Assembly: GCF_018069625.1 (NCBI RefSeq)
Contig: NZ_CP072941.1
Coordinates: forward strand, 8,122,001-8,186,000
Reading direction: 5' to 3'
DNA: 64,000 nt
Origin: Streptomyces yatensis
Lineage (GTDB): Bacteria > Actinomycetota > Actinomycetes > Streptomycetales > Streptomycetaceae
A program made the position numbers and the translations under genes. The notes under the pieces were generated by a model. That model was not told the DNA's origin and searched no databases. It saw only the letters and a program-made list of their open reading frames with translations. Below, one piece after another: positions 39,419-48,844 of the stretch. How positions within the stretch are numbered: the first letter of the stretch is position 1; each line of letters opens with the position of its first letter.

Positions 39419-40090
39419 CTACTGTGCGCCGGGGCGGACCAGGCCGCTCTCGTAGGCGTAGACGGCGGCCTGCACCCGGTCGCGCAGCCCCAGCTTGGTC
39501 AGCACATGGCCCACATGCGTCTTGACCGTGGTCTCGCTGACGAACAGATCCGCGGCGATCTCCGCGTTGGACAGCCCCCGGGCCACCAGCTTCAGCACCT
39601 CGACCTCGCGCTCGGTGAGGGTGTGCAGGGTGTCCGGCACCGGCTCCTCGCCCGACGGCAGATGCCCGGCGTACTTGTCGAGCAGCCTGCGGGTGATGCT
39701 GGGCGCCAGCATCGCCTCGCCCGCCGCCACCACGCGGATGGCCTGCACCAGCTCGGTGGCGGGCGCGTCCTTCAGCAGAAAGCCGCTGGCCCCGGCGCGC
39801 AGCGCCTCCACCACGTACTCGTCCAGGTCGAAGGTGGTCAGCACCAGCACCTTGGCCGGGCCGTCCCGCCCCGGACCGGTGATCTGGCGGGTCGCCTCCA
39901 CGCCGTCCATCCGCGGCATCCGGATGTCCATCAGGACCACATCGGGCTGCAGCGCCCGCACCTGGTCGAGGGCCTGCAGACCGTCCCCCGCCTCGCCGAC
40001 GACCGCCAGATCCTGCTCCGCCTCCAGGATCATCCGGAAGCCGGTGCGCAGCAGCGGTTGGTCATCGACCAGTAGGACGCGGATCGCCAC
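39419..40090 (-). CDS. NarL/FixJ-family response regulator, no adjacent kinase
   Basis: 223 residues. The receiver domain has the acidic pair in LLVDDQ, the phospho-acceptor Asp55 in VVLMDIRMP and Lys in FLLKDAPATE. The LuxR-type helix-turn-helix LTEREVEVLKLVARGLSNAE ends the protein. The GTG start 40090 has AAGGAG. No sensor kinase is next to it: upstream are tandem repeats and a nuclease gene. Its partner must be elsewhere, or it works as an orphan. Confidence 0.92.
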   Translation of the reverse strand: MAIRVLLVDDQPLLRTGFRMILEAEQDLAVVGEAGDGLQALDQVRALQPDVVLMDIRMPRMDGVEATRQITGPGRDGPAKVLVLTTFDLDEYVVEALRAGASGFLLKDAPATELVQAIRVVAAGEAMLAPSITRRLLDKYAGHLPSGEEPVPDTLHTLTEREVEVLKLVARGLSNAEIAADLFVSETTVKTHVGHVLTKLGLRDRVQAAVYAYESGLVRPGAQ

Positions 40091-40125
40091 GGGAACTCCT
40101 TCGCTAGACCGCGTCCATTCTGCCC

Positions 40126-40278
40126 GCCCGTCACCCACCACCACCCTCAGGGGGCGCTACGCGGCACCTTCTTCTTGCCCGTCACCCACCACCACCCTCA
40201 GGGGGCGCTACGCGGCACCTCCTTCTTGCCCGTCACCCACCACCACCCTCAGGGGGCGCTACGCGGCACCTCCTTCTG
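40126..40278 (-). repeat. 51-bp tandem repeat, three copies, containing a gene's 3' end
   Basis: Three units start at 40126, 40177 and 40228 and differ at only one or two bases. The unit at 40228-40278 includes the last codons and the TGA of the RecB-family nuclease gene (KEVPRSAP-stop); the other two are downstream duplicates. A 51-bp unit keeps the reading frame. Confidence 0.9.
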
Positions 40279-41157
40279 AGGCGGCACGACCGCCAGCGGA
40301 TAAGGCGGCGGCGTACCCCCGAACTCCGGACAGTGGGCCTGGTGGTCGCACCAGCCGCACAGCCTCGTCTGACGGGGGACGAACGCACCGGTCTCCGTGG
40401 CCAGCCGGATCGCCTCCCACAGGGCCAGCACCTTGCGCTCCACCGCCCGCAGATCCCGCTCGTCCGGGTCGTACGTCAGCACATCGCCGCTGCCCAGATA
40501 GACCAGCTGGAGCCGCCGCGGGATGACCCCGCGCAGCCGCCACAGCACCAGCGCGTAGAACTTCATCTGGAACAGGGCCTCGCCCGCGTACTGCGGGGCG
40601 GGGGCCTTGCCCGTCTTGTAGTCCACGATCCGCACATCACCCGTGGGAGCGATGTCGATCCGGTCGATGATGCCGCGCAGCCGCAGCCCGGACTCGAGCT
40701 CCGTCTCCACGAACAGCTCCCGCTCCGCGGGCTCCAGACGCGTCGGATCCTCCAGCGAGAACCACTGGTCCACCAGCGTCTGAGCCCCTGTCAGCCACTC
40801 GGCCAGCCGGTCCGGCGCCGGGGCGCCGTCCTCCTCCTGGAACAGCTCCGCCAGCTCCGGCTTGGCCGCCAGCAGCCGATCCCACTCGCCCGGCACCATC
40901 GCCCGGGCCCGCGGCGAGGTGCGCTCGGCGGCCGGGGCGTCGAAGAGCCGCTCCAGCACCGCGTGGACCACCGTGCCGCGGGTGGCCGCCGCGCTGGGCT
41001 TCTCCGGCAATTTGTCGATCACTCGGAAGCGGTACAGCAGCGGGCACCGCATGAAATCGGCCGCCCGTGACGGTGACAACGAGGCGGCTGGACCGGACTT
41101 CGGCGGCCCGTCCGACGGTTCGGCCTTCCCGGTGGTGGTTCCCGTGGTGGTTCCCAT
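40249..41157 (-). CDS. RecB-family PD-(D/E)XK nuclease with Fe-S cysteines
   Basis: 302 residues. Nuclease motifs: RGTVVHAVLERLF, GIIDRIDIAPTGDVRIVDYKTGK (the Asp...DYKTGK catalytic core) and QMKFYALVLWRL. One cysteine near the N-terminus (FMRCPLLYRFRV) and three at the end (CGWCDHQAHC) form the Cas4/AddB-type 4Fe-4S arrangement. Stand-alone genes of this type are found in most actinomycetes; a single-strand DNA exonuclease role in repair is likely. The N-terminus is a repeated GTTT stretch. The gene appears leaderless (TAGGGT 7 bases before ATG on its strand). Its 3' end sits inside a 51-bp tandem repeat. Confidence 0.88.
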   Translation of the reverse strand: MGTTTGTTTGKAEPSDGPPKSGPAASLSPSRAADFMRCPLLYRFRVIDKLPEKPSAAATRGTVVHAVLERLFDAPAAERTSPRARAMVPGEWDRLLAAKPELAELFQEEDGAPAPDRLAEWLTGAQTLVDQWFSLEDPTRLEPAERELFVETELESGLRLRGIIDRIDIAPTGDVRIVDYKTGKAPAPQYAGEALFQMKFYALVLWRLRGVIPRRLQLVYLGSGDVLTYDPDERDLRAVERKVLALWEAIRLATETGAFVPRQTRLCGWCDHQAHCPEFGGTPPPYPLAVVPPQKEVPRSAP

Positions 41158-41170
41158 GGCGAAGACCCTA
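41158..41170 (-). promoter_or_regulatory. Probable -10 box of the leaderless nuclease gene
   Basis: On the minus strand TAGGGT is followed by 7 bases (cttcgcc) and the ATG at 41157, with no ribosome-binding site. Confidence 0.45.
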
Positions 41171-41285
41171 CGACCCGCCACTGACAGCCGGACGCATACC
41201 ATCGACGTCCGAGCCCCTCGCACTGCATGATCGTGGGGACCGTATCAAAAGAGGGGTGCGACCGAGCATCCGACGAGGGGACACC

Positions 41286-42536
41286 GTGGACAACAGCGGG
41301 CAGCGGCAGTCCGACAACGGGGAATCGGACCGCACGACCGAGCCCGAGGGCGGCAAACAGCCGCGCCCACGCGAGGCGGGCGGCGGCATTCTCATGGGCC
41401 GCCCGTTCGGCGTGCCCGTGTATGTCTCGCCCAGCTGGTTCCTGGTCGCCGCCCTCATCACCTGGGTCTTCGGCGGTCAGCTCGACCGGGTGCTGCCCGA
41501 GCTCGGCGCCGCCCGCTATCTGGTCTCGCTCTTCTTCGCGGTGGCCTTCTACGCCTCGGTGCTGGTGCACGAGCTCGCCCACACCGTGGCCGCGCTCCGC
41601 TTCAAGCTGCCGGTGCGCCGGATCCAGCTGCAGTTCTTCGGCGGTGTCTCGGAGATCGAGAAGGAGACCGAGACCCCCGGCCGGGAGTTCGTGCTCGCCT
41701 TCGTCGGCCCGCTGCTCTCCCTGGTCCTCTCGGGCGTGTTCTACCTCGGCATGCTGGTCGTGGAGCCCGGCACGGTGCCCGGGGTGCTGCTCGCCGGGCT
41801 GATGATCTCCAACCTGATCGTGGCCGCGTTCAACCTGCTGCCGGGGCTGCCGCTGGACGGCGGGCGGATGCTGCGCGCCGTCGTCTGGAAGATCAGCGGC
41901 AGGCCGATGACCGGCACCGTCGCCGCCGCCTGGAGCGGCCGCGCGCTGGCCGTCGCGGTGCTCGTCGGACTGCCGCTGCTCACCCAGGCGGGCGGGCTCG
42001 GCGAGGAGCCCGAGAGTTTCGGCAGCGTCGACTCGCTCACCGACGCGCTGCTGGCCGCCATACTCGCCGCGATCATCTGGACCGGCGCGGGCAACAGCCT
42101 GCGGATGGCCCGGCTGCGGGAGCGGCTGCCGGACCTGCGCGCCCGTACGCTCACCCGGCGCGCCGTCCCCGTGGCGGCCGACACCCCGCTCTCCGAGGCG
42201 CTGCGCCGGGCGAACGAGGCCGGGGCCCGCGCCCTTGTCGTGGTGGACGGCCACGGCACCCCGACCGCCGTGGTGCGCGAGGCCGCCATCGTGGGCATCC
42301 CCGAGCACCGCCGCCCCTGGGTCGCGGTCAGCGGTCTCGCCCAGGACCTCAAGGACGGTATGCGGGTCTCCGCCGAGCTCACCGGCGAGGAGCTGCTGGA
42401 CACCCTGCGGGCCACCCCCGCCACCGAGTACCTGGTGGTGGAGGAGAGCGGCGAGATCTACGGGGTGCTCTCCACGGCCGATGTCGAGCGTGCCTTCGTG
42501 GCGGCCATGGCCAGGACGCCCGCCGGCCCCGCCTGA
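41286..42536 (+). CDS. Site-2 protease family zinc metallopeptidase with CBS domains
   Basis: A 416-residue intramembrane protease. Zinc-binding HELAH is in VLVHELAHTVAALRF and the third ligand in LLPGLPLDGGRML; about six hydrophobic segments span 40-265. The C-terminal 130 residues are a CBS-pair-like domain (PVAADTPLSEALRRANEAGA, EYLVVEESGEIYGVLSTADV) of the SpoIVFB/Rip3-like branch. The GTG start has GAGGGGA. It probably cleaves a membrane-bound signalling protein; the substrate is unknown. The neighbouring tRNA methyltransferase gene follows after 49 bases. Confidence 0.9.
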   Translation: MDNSGQRQSDNGESDRTTEPEGGKQPRPREAGGGILMGRPFGVPVYVSPSWFLVAALITWVFGGQLDRVLPELGAARYLVSLFFAVAFYASVLVHELAHTVAALRFKLPVRRIQLQFFGGVSEIEKETETPGREFVLAFVGPLLSLVLSGVFYLGMLVVEPGTVPGVLLAGLMISNLIVAAFNLLPGLPLDGGRMLRAVVWKISGRPMTGTVAAAWSGRALAVAVLVGLPLLTQAGGLGEEPESFGSVDSLTDALLAAILAAIIWTGAGNSLRMARLRERLPDLRARTLTRRAVPVAADTPLSEALRRANEAGARALVVVDGHGTPTAVVREAAIVGIPEHRRPWVAVSGLAQDLKDGMRVSAELTGEELLDTLRATPATEYLVVEESGEIYGVLSTADVERAFVAAMARTPAGPA

Positions 42537-42573
42537 GGCCGCCGGTGTGGTCCGGGCAGGGTGAAGTGCCCGG

Positions 42574-42585
42574 TAGGCTGTTCAC
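42574..42585 (+). promoter_or_regulatory. Probable -10 box of leaderless trmI
   Basis: TAGGCT at 42574-42579 precedes the ATG at 42586 by 6 bases. Confidence 0.45.
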
Positions 42586-43551
42586 ATGTCCGAACCGACC
42601 GGTGCCGCCCGCCGTCGCGGGCCCTTCCAGGTCGGGGACCAGGTCCAGCTCACCGACCCCAAGGGACGCCACTACACCTTCACGCTCGAGGCCGGGAAGA
42701 ACTTCCACACCCACAAGGGATCCTTCCCCCATGACGAGCTGATCGGTGCCCCCGAGGGAACCGTCGTGCGTACCACGGGAAACGTCGCGTATCTCGCGCT
42801 GCGCCCCCTGCTCCCCGACTATGTCCTGTCCATGCCCCGCGGTGCCGCCGTGGTCTACCCCAAGGACGCGGGGCAGATCCTGGCGATGGCCGACATCTTC
42901 CCCGGCGCACGTGTCGTCGAGGCGGGCGTCGGCTCCGGCTCGCTCTCCATGTTTCTGCTGCGGGCCATCGGCGACCAGGGCATGCTGCACTCCTACGAGC
43001 GCCGGGCCGACTTCGCCGAGATCGCCGCCCAGAACGTCGAGCGCTACTTCGGCGCCCCGCACCCCGCCTGGCGGCTCACCGTCGGCGACCTCCAGGACAA
43101 CCTCAGCGACACCGAGGTCGACCGTGTGATCCTGGACATGCTCGCCCCCTGGGAGTGCCTGGAGCCGGTGTCCAAGGCGCTCGTCCCCGGCGGCATCCTG
43201 TGTGCCTACGTCGCCACCACCACCCAGCTCGCCCGCACCGTGGAGTGCATCCGCGAGCACGGCACCTTCAACGAGCCGTCGGCCTGGGAGACCATGGTCC
43301 GCACCTGGCACGTCGAGGGCCTGGCCGTACGGCCCGACCACCGCATGATCGGCCACACCGGCTTCCTGCTCACCGCCCGCCGGCTCGCCGACGGTGTGGA
43401 GCCCCCGATGCGCCGCCGCAGGCCCGCCAAGGGCGCCTACGGCGAGGACTACGTGGGCTGGGGCACCGCGAAGGACACCGGCGCCGCGGACGCCTCAGGA
43501 GGCGGCCGGAGCGCTTCCGGTGGCCAGGACGCCCCGTCCGGCGACGCCTGA
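42586..43551 (+). CDS. trmI: tRNA (adenine-58-N1)-methyltransferase
   Basis: A 321-residue SAM-dependent enzyme methylating A58 in the T loop of tRNA. The N-terminal beta domain has VQLTDPKGRHYTFTLEAGK; the Rossmann fold has RVVEAGVGSGSLSMFLLRAI for SAM, and the catalytic-type Asp in DRVILDMLAPWECLE. The last 40 residues are a low-complexity tail. This gene stands beside the proteasome locus throughout Streptomyces and mycobacteria. Confidence 0.94.
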   Translation: MSEPTGAARRRGPFQVGDQVQLTDPKGRHYTFTLEAGKNFHTHKGSFPHDELIGAPEGTVVRTTGNVAYLALRPLLPDYVLSMPRGAAVVYPKDAGQILAMADIFPGARVVEAGVGSGSLSMFLLRAIGDQGMLHSYERRADFAEIAAQNVERYFGAPHPAWRLTVGDLQDNLSDTEVDRVILDMLAPWECLEPVSKALVPGGILCAYVATTTQLARTVECIREHGTFNEPSAWETMVRTWHVEGLAVRPDHRMIGHTGFLLTARRLADGVEPPMRRRRPAKGAYGEDYVGWGTAKDTGAADASGGGRSASGGQDAPSGDA

Positions 43552-43586
43552 GAGCCGCCTGACGGACACCGGCGCCACAACGGCTC

Positions 43587-43629
43587 GGCGCGGCCACCGA
43601 ATTCCCCGTGTGCGGGCGGTGGCCGCGCC
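43587..43629 (+). terminator. Terminator after trmI
   Basis: A 13-bp stem (ggcgcggccaccg / cggtggccgcgcc) with a 17-base loop begins 36 bases after the trmI stop. Confidence 0.7.
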
Positions 43630-43692
43630 CCTGTGAGATGTGGCACGATGCGGGGCATCTCCCGCATCAGCTCTTACCTGGAGTCATCCCGC

Positions 43693-44277
43693 GTGCAGCC
43701 TCTGGGCCCGGATCTCGCGCACACCCATCCCCGTCCGGTGCACTGGGTCGCGACCGCGGCCGCCGTGGCCGCCGTCATCGCCGGGGGGTCGTTCTTCCAG
43801 CCCTCCGACGCGAAGGCCACCACGTCCACCGCCGCCTCCGCCCCGCGTGCCGGGGGGCTTCCTGCGGCCAAGGCCCCCGACCCCCGCGCCGCGGACTATC
43901 CGATGGACTGCGGACGGGCCGGGCCCGACATCATCGACCGGGCCTCGGCGGACCTGGACGGCGACGGGCGGCCGGAGACCGCCGTCGTGGTGCGCTGCCG
44001 GACGGCGTTCGGCACCCCGCCCAGTGGCGTGTATGTGCTCTCCCAGCCGGCCCGCGCGGGCGCCGCGCCCCGCGTGGTGGCCACCTTCGTGGACCCGGAG
44101 GAAGGGATGAGCGTCAGCGATTTCGCGGTGCGCGGAAAGACGGTTTCGGCCACCTTGCTCGGCTACTCCTCGGCCAAGGTGCCGCGGTGCTGTCCGGATC
44201 AGCAGCGCAAGGTCAACTGGCAGTGGCGGGACGGCCGGTTCGTTCTGAAGGCGCTGCCGGTTCCGGGGAGTGTGTGA
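43693..44277 (+). CDS. Secreted or membrane-anchored hypothetical protein
   Basis: 194 residues from the GTG at 43693 (an ATG at 43648 would add 15 residues). A single hydrophobic stretch VATAAAVAAVIAGGSFF near residue 18-35 is a signal anchor or signal peptide. The exported part has an FG-GAP-like acidic motif DLDGDGRPETAVVV and four cysteines (MDCGR, VRCRT, RCCP) likely to form disulfides. Function unknown; it belongs to a Streptomyces-conserved family at this locus. Confidence 0.75.
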   Translation: MQPLGPDLAHTHPRPVHWVATAAAVAAVIAGGSFFQPSDAKATTSTAASAPRAGGLPAAKAPDPRAADYPMDCGRAGPDIIDRASADLDGDGRPETAVVVRCRTAFGTPPSGVYVLSQPARAGAAPRVVATFVDPEEGMSVSDFAVRGKTVSATLLGYSSAKVPRCCPDQQRKVNWQWRDGRFVLKALPVPGSV

Positions 44278-44295
44278 GCGGTCGCTCGCGGAGCG

Positions 44296-44586
44296 TCACT
44301 CCGCGTCGGGGCCGTAGACCTCGACCCGGTCCGTGACGCGGCGTACGTGGATGCAGTCGCCGGGGCATTCCTTGGCCGAATCCTTGACCTCGGTGAGCAG
44401 GGTCAGGGGCACCGGAGCGGTGGCACCCTTCTCCTGTAGCAGCTCATCGTCGGCGCTCTTGACGTAGGCTAGACCGTCGATGTCGAGTTCGAAGACCTCG
44501 GGAGCGTACTGGGCGCAGATGCCGTCGCCGGTGCACAGGTCCTGGTCAATCCACACTTCAAGATCGCCGAGCTCCTCGTTTCGCAC
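44296..44586 (-). CDS. Ferredoxin
   Basis: 96 residues. The cluster ligands are CTGDGIC (Cys-x5-Cys, with Asp at the usual second Cys position) and CPGDCI near the C-terminus, the pattern of actinobacterial 3Fe-4S ferredoxins that serve cytochrome P450s. The start is a GTG with AGGGGG; an ATG 11 codons upstream lacks a site. It is divergent from arc and conserved next to it in Streptomyces, but a functional link to the proteasome is not established. Confidence 0.9.
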   Translation of the reverse strand: MRNEELGDLEVWIDQDLCTGDGICAQYAPEVFELDIDGLAYVKSADDELLQEKGATAPVPLTLLTEVKDSAKECPGDCIHVRRVTDRVEVYGPDAE

Positions 44587-44843
44587 GGTGTGCCCCCTGC
44601 TGTTCCTTCGATACGCCATTCAACAGTGTCTAAATATCGCCAGCCCTGACGGGTGTTGACCGTGTCGACGATACAACCGGTCGCTTTCCGATGTTGTTGG
44701 GTGGGTATTCGGCTGGTGTGAGGGAGTGCGCAAGGGTGAAGATCGGACACACGCCGACCGGGTTTGTGATCTAGGGGTTTCAACCCGCACCGGCCCAGGT
44801 AGGGTCAGGAAGCGTCCAGCTCCCCTTGGAGGAGGTGAGGACC
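44587..44843. promoter_or_regulatory. Divergent promoter region of ferredoxin and arc
   Basis: 257 bases without a gene. A TAGGGT hexamer at 44802-44807 lies about 37 bases before the arc start, and ttgacc near 44657 resembles a -35 element. The A/T-rich ctaaatatc near 44631 may be part of the ferredoxin promoter. arc has a strong ribosome-binding site (GGAGGAGGTGAGG). Confidence 0.45.
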
Positions 44844-46610
44844 GTGGCAGCCCACGACGACGACATCAACCGCGGCATCCGGCCGGGGCGGGGGTCTGAC
44901 GACCCTGCCGGCCAGGTTGCCTATCTCGAGCAGGAAATCGCCGTCCTGCGCCGCAAGCTCGCCGACTCTCCGCGTCATACGAGGATTCTCGAAGAGCGGA
45001 TCGTCGAGCTGCAGACCAATCTGGCGGGAGTGTCCGCACAGAACGAGCGGCTCGCGAACACACTCCGTGAGGCCCGCGACCAGATCGTGGCCCTCAAGGA
45101 GGAGGTCGACCGGCTTGCCCAGCCGCCGGCCGGTTTCGGAGCCTTTCTGCAGGCGAACGAGGACGGTACGGCCGACATCTTTACCGGGGGCCGTAAACTC
45201 CGGGTGAATGTCAGCCCAAGCGTCGAGCTCGACGACCTCAAGCGCGGCCAGGAGGTCATGCTCAACGAGGCGCTCAATGTGGTCGAGGCCATGGAGTTCG
45301 AGCGCGCCGGGGACATCGTCACCCTCAAGGAAGTCCTTGAGGACGGCGAGCGCGCCCTGGTGATCGGGCACACCGACGAGGAGCGGGTGGTGCGGCTGGC
45401 GGAGCCGCTGCTGCACACCACGATCCGCCCCGGTGACGCCCTGCTGCTCGAGTCCCGGTCCGGCTATGTCTACGAGGTCGTTCCGAAGAGCGAGGTCGAG
45501 GAGCTCGTCCTCGAAGAGGTTCCGGACATCGACTACAACAAGATCGGCGGTCTGGGAAACCAGATCGAGCTGATCCGCGACGCGGTCGAGCTCCCCTACC
45601 TCTACCCCGACCTCTTCAAGGAGCACGAACTGCGGCCGCCCAAGGGTGTGCTGCTGTACGGTCCGCCCGGCTGCGGCAAGACGCTGATCGCCAAGGCCGT
45701 GGCCAACTCCCTTGCCAAGAAGGTCGCCGAGGTGACCGGCAAGCCCGCGGGGAAGAGCTTCTTCCTCAACATCAAGGGTCCCGAGCTGCTCAACAAGTAC
45801 GTCGGTGAGACGGAGCGGCACATCCGGCTGGTCTTCCAGCGGGCTCGGGAGAAGGCCAGCGAGGGCACGCCCGTCATCGTCTTCTTCGACGAGATGGACT
45901 CTCTCTTCCGCACCCGTGGCTCCGGGGTCAGCTCGGACGTGGAGAACACCATCGTCCCCCAGCTGCTCTCCGAGATCGACGGCGTGGAGGGCCTGGAGAA
46001 CGTGATCGTGATCGGTGCCTCCAACCGCGAGGACATGATCGACCCCGCGATCCTGCGCCCCGGCCGTCTCGATGTGAAGATCAAGATCGAGCGTCCGGAC
46101 GCCGAGGCCGCCAAGGACATCTTCTCGAAGTACCTCACGGAGTCCCTGCCGATCCACACGGACGACCTCACCGAGCACGGCCAGTCGCCCAAGGCCGCGA
46201 TCGGCGGGATGATCCAGTCGGTGGTCGAGCAGATGTACACCGAGTCCGAGGAGAACCGCTTCCTGGAGGTCACCTACGCCAATGGCGACAAGGAAGTCCT
46301 CTACTTCAAGGACTTCAACTCCGGCGCCATGATCCAGAACATTGTGGACCGCGCCAAGAAGATGGCGATCAAGGACTTCCTGGACCACAACCAGAAGGGC
46401 CTTCGCGTCTCCCATCTGCTCGCCGCCTGCGTGGACGAGTTCAAGGAGAACGAGGACCTGCCGAACACCACGAACCCGGACGACTGGGCCCGGATCTCCG
46501 GCAAGAAGGGTGAGCGGATCGTCTACATCCGCACCCTGGTCACCGGAAAGCAGGGCGCGGACACGGGACGCTCCATCGACACGGTGGCGAACACCGGTCA
46601 GTACCTGTAA
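44844..46610 (+). CDS. arc: Proteasome-associated AAA ATPase (ARC/Mpa)
   Basis: 588 residues. A hexameric unfoldase that recognises Pup through its N-terminal coiled coil (about 22-90), threads substrates and feeds the 20S proteasome. After the coiled coil come tandem OB domains, then the AAA module with Walker A GPPGCGKT, Walker [13 protein letters not shown] and the arginine-finger region [14 protein letters not shown]. The C-terminal GQYL carries the penultimate Tyr needed to dock on the 20S alpha ring. The GTG start ([11 protein letters not shown]) follows the strong ribosome-binding site; a TTG six codons upstream overlaps that site. First gene of the Pup-proteasome locus. Confidence 0.97.
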   Translation: MAAHDDDINRGIRPGRGSDDPAGQVAYLEQEIAVLRRKLADSPRHTRILEERIVELQTNLAGVSAQNERLANTLREARDQIVALKEEVDRLAQPPAGFGAFLQANEDGTADIFTGGRKLRVNVSPSVELDDLKRGQEVMLNEALNVVEAMEFERAGDIVTLKEVLEDGERALVIGHTDEERVVRLAEPLLHTTIRPGDALLLESRSGYVYEVVPKSEVEELVLEEVPDIDYNKIGGLGNQIELIRDAVELPYLYPDLFKEHELRPPKGVLLYGPPGCGKTLIAKAVANSLAKKVAEVTGKPAGKSFFLNIKGPELLNKYVGETERHIRLVFQRAREKASEGTPVIVFFDEMDSLFRTRGSGVSSDVENTIVPQLLSEIDGVEGLENVIVIGASNREDMIDPAILRPGRLDVKIKIERPDAEAAKDIFSKYLTESLPIHTDDLTEHGQSPKAAIGGMIQSVVEQMYTESEENRFLEVTYANGDKEVLYFKDFNSGAMIQNIVDRAKKMAIKDFLDHNQKGLRVSHLLAACVDEFKENEDLPNTTNPDDWARISGKKGERIVYIRTLVTGKQGADTGRSIDTVANTGQYL

Positions 46611-46618
46611 CACCGCAG

Positions 46619-46658
46619 TCCGGCTGCGGATGTCCTGGACGGGGCATCCGCAGCCGGA
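46619..46658 (+). terminator. Terminator after arc
   Basis: A perfect 14-bp stem (tccggctgcggatg / catccgcagccgga) with a 12-base loop and a short U-rich tail (gcttttc) begins 9 bases after the arc stop. It separates arc from dop transcription. Confidence 0.9.
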
Positions 46659-46869
46659 TGCGCTTTTCGGACCGCATTCTTCGTATGAGTCCTACGAGCC
46701 CGACCGGAGCAATGACTGAAATGATCTCCGCAGCACCGCTTGGCCGTTCTAGGCTCTTCGGTACCGCACGATCGCGGCACGGGGGATCGGGGGCCGCATA
46801 TGGACCGGGAGCGCAGCGGTACTTGAGCGCCGACCTCAGCCGGGGGCGGCGCCGGGCAAGGAGGGCCGC

Positions 46870-48381
46870 ATGACCGTACGGCGCGTAATGGGAATCGAGA
46901 CGGAGTACGGGATCTCCGTCCCCGGGCACCCGAACGCCAATGCCATGCTCACCTCATCCCAGGTCGTCAACGCCTACGCGGCGGCGATGCACCGGGCGCG
47001 TCGCGCCCGCTGGGACTTCGAGGAGGAGAACCCGCTGCGGGACGCCCGCGGCTTCGACCTCGCGCGCGAGACCGCCGACGCCAGCCAGCTCACGGACGAG
47101 GACATCGGCCTGGCCAATGTGATCCTCACCAATGGCGCGCGGCTCTATGTGGACCACGCCCACCCCGAGTACTCGGCCCCCGAGGTCACCAATCCCCGGG
47201 ACGCGGTGCTCTGGGACAAGGCGGGCGAGCGCATCATGGCCGAGGCCGCGCTCCGCGCCGCCGAGCTGCCCGGCGGACAGCCGATCCACCTCTACAAGAA
47301 CAACACCGACAACAAGGGCGCCTCCTACGGCACGCATGAGAACTACCTGATGAAGCGGGAGACCGCCTTCTCGGACATCGTGCGCCACCTGACGCCCTTC
47401 TTCGTCTCCCGCCAGGTCGTCACCGGCGCCGGCCGTGTCGGCATCGGCCAGGACGGCCATGAGCACGGCTTCCAGATCAGCCAGCGGGCCGACTACTTCG
47501 AGGTCGAGGTCGGCCTGGAGACCACGCTCAAGCGCCCGATCATCAACACCCGCGACGAGCCGCACGCGGACGCCGAGAAGTACCGCCGGCTCCACGTGAT
47601 CATCGGGGACGCCAACCTCTCCGAGCTCTCGACCTACCTCAAGCTCGGCACCACCGCCCTGGTGCTGTCGATGATCGAGGACGGCTTCATCGCCGTGGAC
47701 CTCGCGGTGGACCAGCCGGTGCGCACCCTGCACCAGGTCTCGCACGACCCGACGCTGCGCCGTCTGATCACGCTGCGCAGCGGCCGCACACTGACCGCGG
47801 TGCAGCTCCAGATGGAGTACTTCGAGCTCGCCCGCAAATACGTCGAGGACCGCTACGGAGCGGACGCCGACGAGCAGACCCGGGACGTCCTGACCCGCTG
47901 GGAGGACGTGCTGAACAGGCTGGAGCGCGATCCCATGAGCCTGTCCGGCGAGCTGGACTGGATCGCCAAGCGGGAGCTGCTGGAGGGCTACCGCCGGCGC
48001 GACACCCTGGAGTGGGACGCCGCCCGGCTGCACCTGGTGGACCTGCAGTACGCCGACGTACGCCCCGACAAGGGCCTGTACAACCGGCTGGCGGCCCGCG
48101 GCAAGATGAAGCGGCTGCTGGACGACCAGGAGGTCGCCCGCGCCCAGAACAAGCCCCCGGAGGACACCCGCGCCTACTTCCGCGGCCGCTGCCTGGAGCA
48201 GTACGCGGACGACGTCGCCGCGGCCTCCTGGGACTCGGTGATCTTCGATCTGCCGGGTCGTGACTCTCTGCAACGGGTCCCCACGCTGGAGCCGCTGCGC
48301 GGCACCCGCAACCACGTCAAGGAGCTGCTGGACCGCTGCCGCACGGCCGAGGACCTGGTCCGGGTGCTGTCCGGCGGCTGA
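46870..48381 (+). CDS. dop: Deamidase of Pup / depupylase
   Basis: 503 residues. A carboxylate-amine ligase-fold enzyme that deamidates the C-terminal Gln of Pup and removes Pup from conjugates. GIETEYG near residue 8 includes the metal-binding Glu; the Dop-specific loop follows ([19 protein letters not shown]). Conserved [19 protein letters not shown] and [20 protein letters not shown] are shared with PafA. ATG 46870 overlaps no other gene. Confidence 0.96.
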   Translation: MTVRRVMGIETEYGISVPGHPNANAMLTSSQVVNAYAAAMHRARRARWDFEEENPLRDARGFDLARETADASQLTDEDIGLANVILTNGARLYVDHAHPEYSAPEVTNPRDAVLWDKAGERIMAEAALRAAELPGGQPIHLYKNNTDNKGASYGTHENYLMKRETAFSDIVRHLTPFFVSRQVVTGAGRVGIGQDGHEHGFQISQRADYFEVEVGLETTLKRPIINTRDEPHADAEKYRRLHVIIGDANLSELSTYLKLGTTALVLSMIEDGFIAVDLAVDQPVRTLHQVSHDPTLRRLITLRSGRTLTAVQLQMEYFELARKYVEDRYGADADEQTRDVLTRWEDVLNRLERDPMSLSGELDWIAKRELLEGYRRRDTLEWDAARLHLVDLQYADVRPDKGLYNRLAARGKMKRLLDDQEVARAQNKPPEDTRAYFRGRCLEQYADDVAAASWDSVIFDLPGRDSLQRVPTLEPLRGTRNHVKELLDRCRTAEDLVRVLSGG

Positions 48382-48459
48382 AATGCCCCCCATCCGGGAA
48401 TCATCGAGGTGGCCTCCGTACGTTGTAGCGAGTGGGAGGCCGATGTCGGACCCGGCTTG

Positions 48460-48465
48460 TAGGGT
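48460..48465 (+). promoter_or_regulatory. Possible -10 box of the pup promoter
   Basis: TAGGGT lies 51 bases before the pup ATG in the 135-base gap after dop. It fits Streptomyces -10 boxes, but no good -35 is visible. Confidence 0.35.
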
Positions 48466-48516
48466 CTGATCTTGAGACCGATCGAATCAGCGGGCGAACC
48501 GAGCGGGGTGAGGGAT

Positions 48517-48735
48517 ATGGCGACCAAGGACACCGGCGGCGGTCAGCAGAAGGCGTCGCGCTCGACCGAAGAGGTCGAGGAGCAGGCGCAGGACGCGCAG
48601 GCCGCGGAGGATCTGAAGGAGCGGCAGGAGAAGCTCTCCGACGACGTCGACTCCGTGCTGGACGAAATCGACGACGTGCTCGAGGAGAACGCGGAGGACT
48701 TCGTGAGGTCGTTCGTCCAGAAGGGCGGGCAGTAA
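48517..48735 (+). CDS. pup: Prokaryotic ubiquitin-like protein Pup
   Basis: 72 residues, acidic and intrinsically disordered. It is attached by PafA to substrate lysines as a degradation tag. The central helix-forming part [20 protein letters not shown] binds the Arc coiled coil, and the tail ends in KGGQ, so Dop must deamidate Gln to Glu before ligation. The C-terminal [16 protein letters not shown] is the family signature. Located between dop and prcB as in all Actinobacteria. Confidence 0.98.
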   Translation: MATKDTGGGQQKASRSTEEVEEQAQDAQAAEDLKERQEKLSDDVDSVLDEIDDVLEENAEDFVRSFVQKGGQ

Positions 48736-48747
48736 AGCGCGTCTTCT

Positions 48748-48782
48748 CCGTCCTGCGTCCCCGCGAAGGGGGCGCAGGACGG
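48748..48782 (+). terminator. Hairpin between pup and prcB
   Basis: A 10-bp stem (ccgtcctgcg / cgcaggacgg) continues inward as cccc/gggg around a small loop. It begins 12 bases after the pup stop and may tune the ratio of pup to proteasome transcripts. Confidence 0.65.
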
Positions 48783-48844
48783 ATGACTTCCATGGCCAGG
48801 GGTATGGTCCGTGCAGTATTTCAAGATCTGGTGGAAGGAAACGT

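Noticed and set aside
40126..40278. CRISPR-like array
   Set aside because: The units are contiguous with no unique spacers and include a gene's stop codon; they are tandem repeats.
46658..46873. 71-codon frame between arc and dop
   Set aside because: No ribosome-binding site, overlaps the arc terminator and the dop start, and the translation is featureless.
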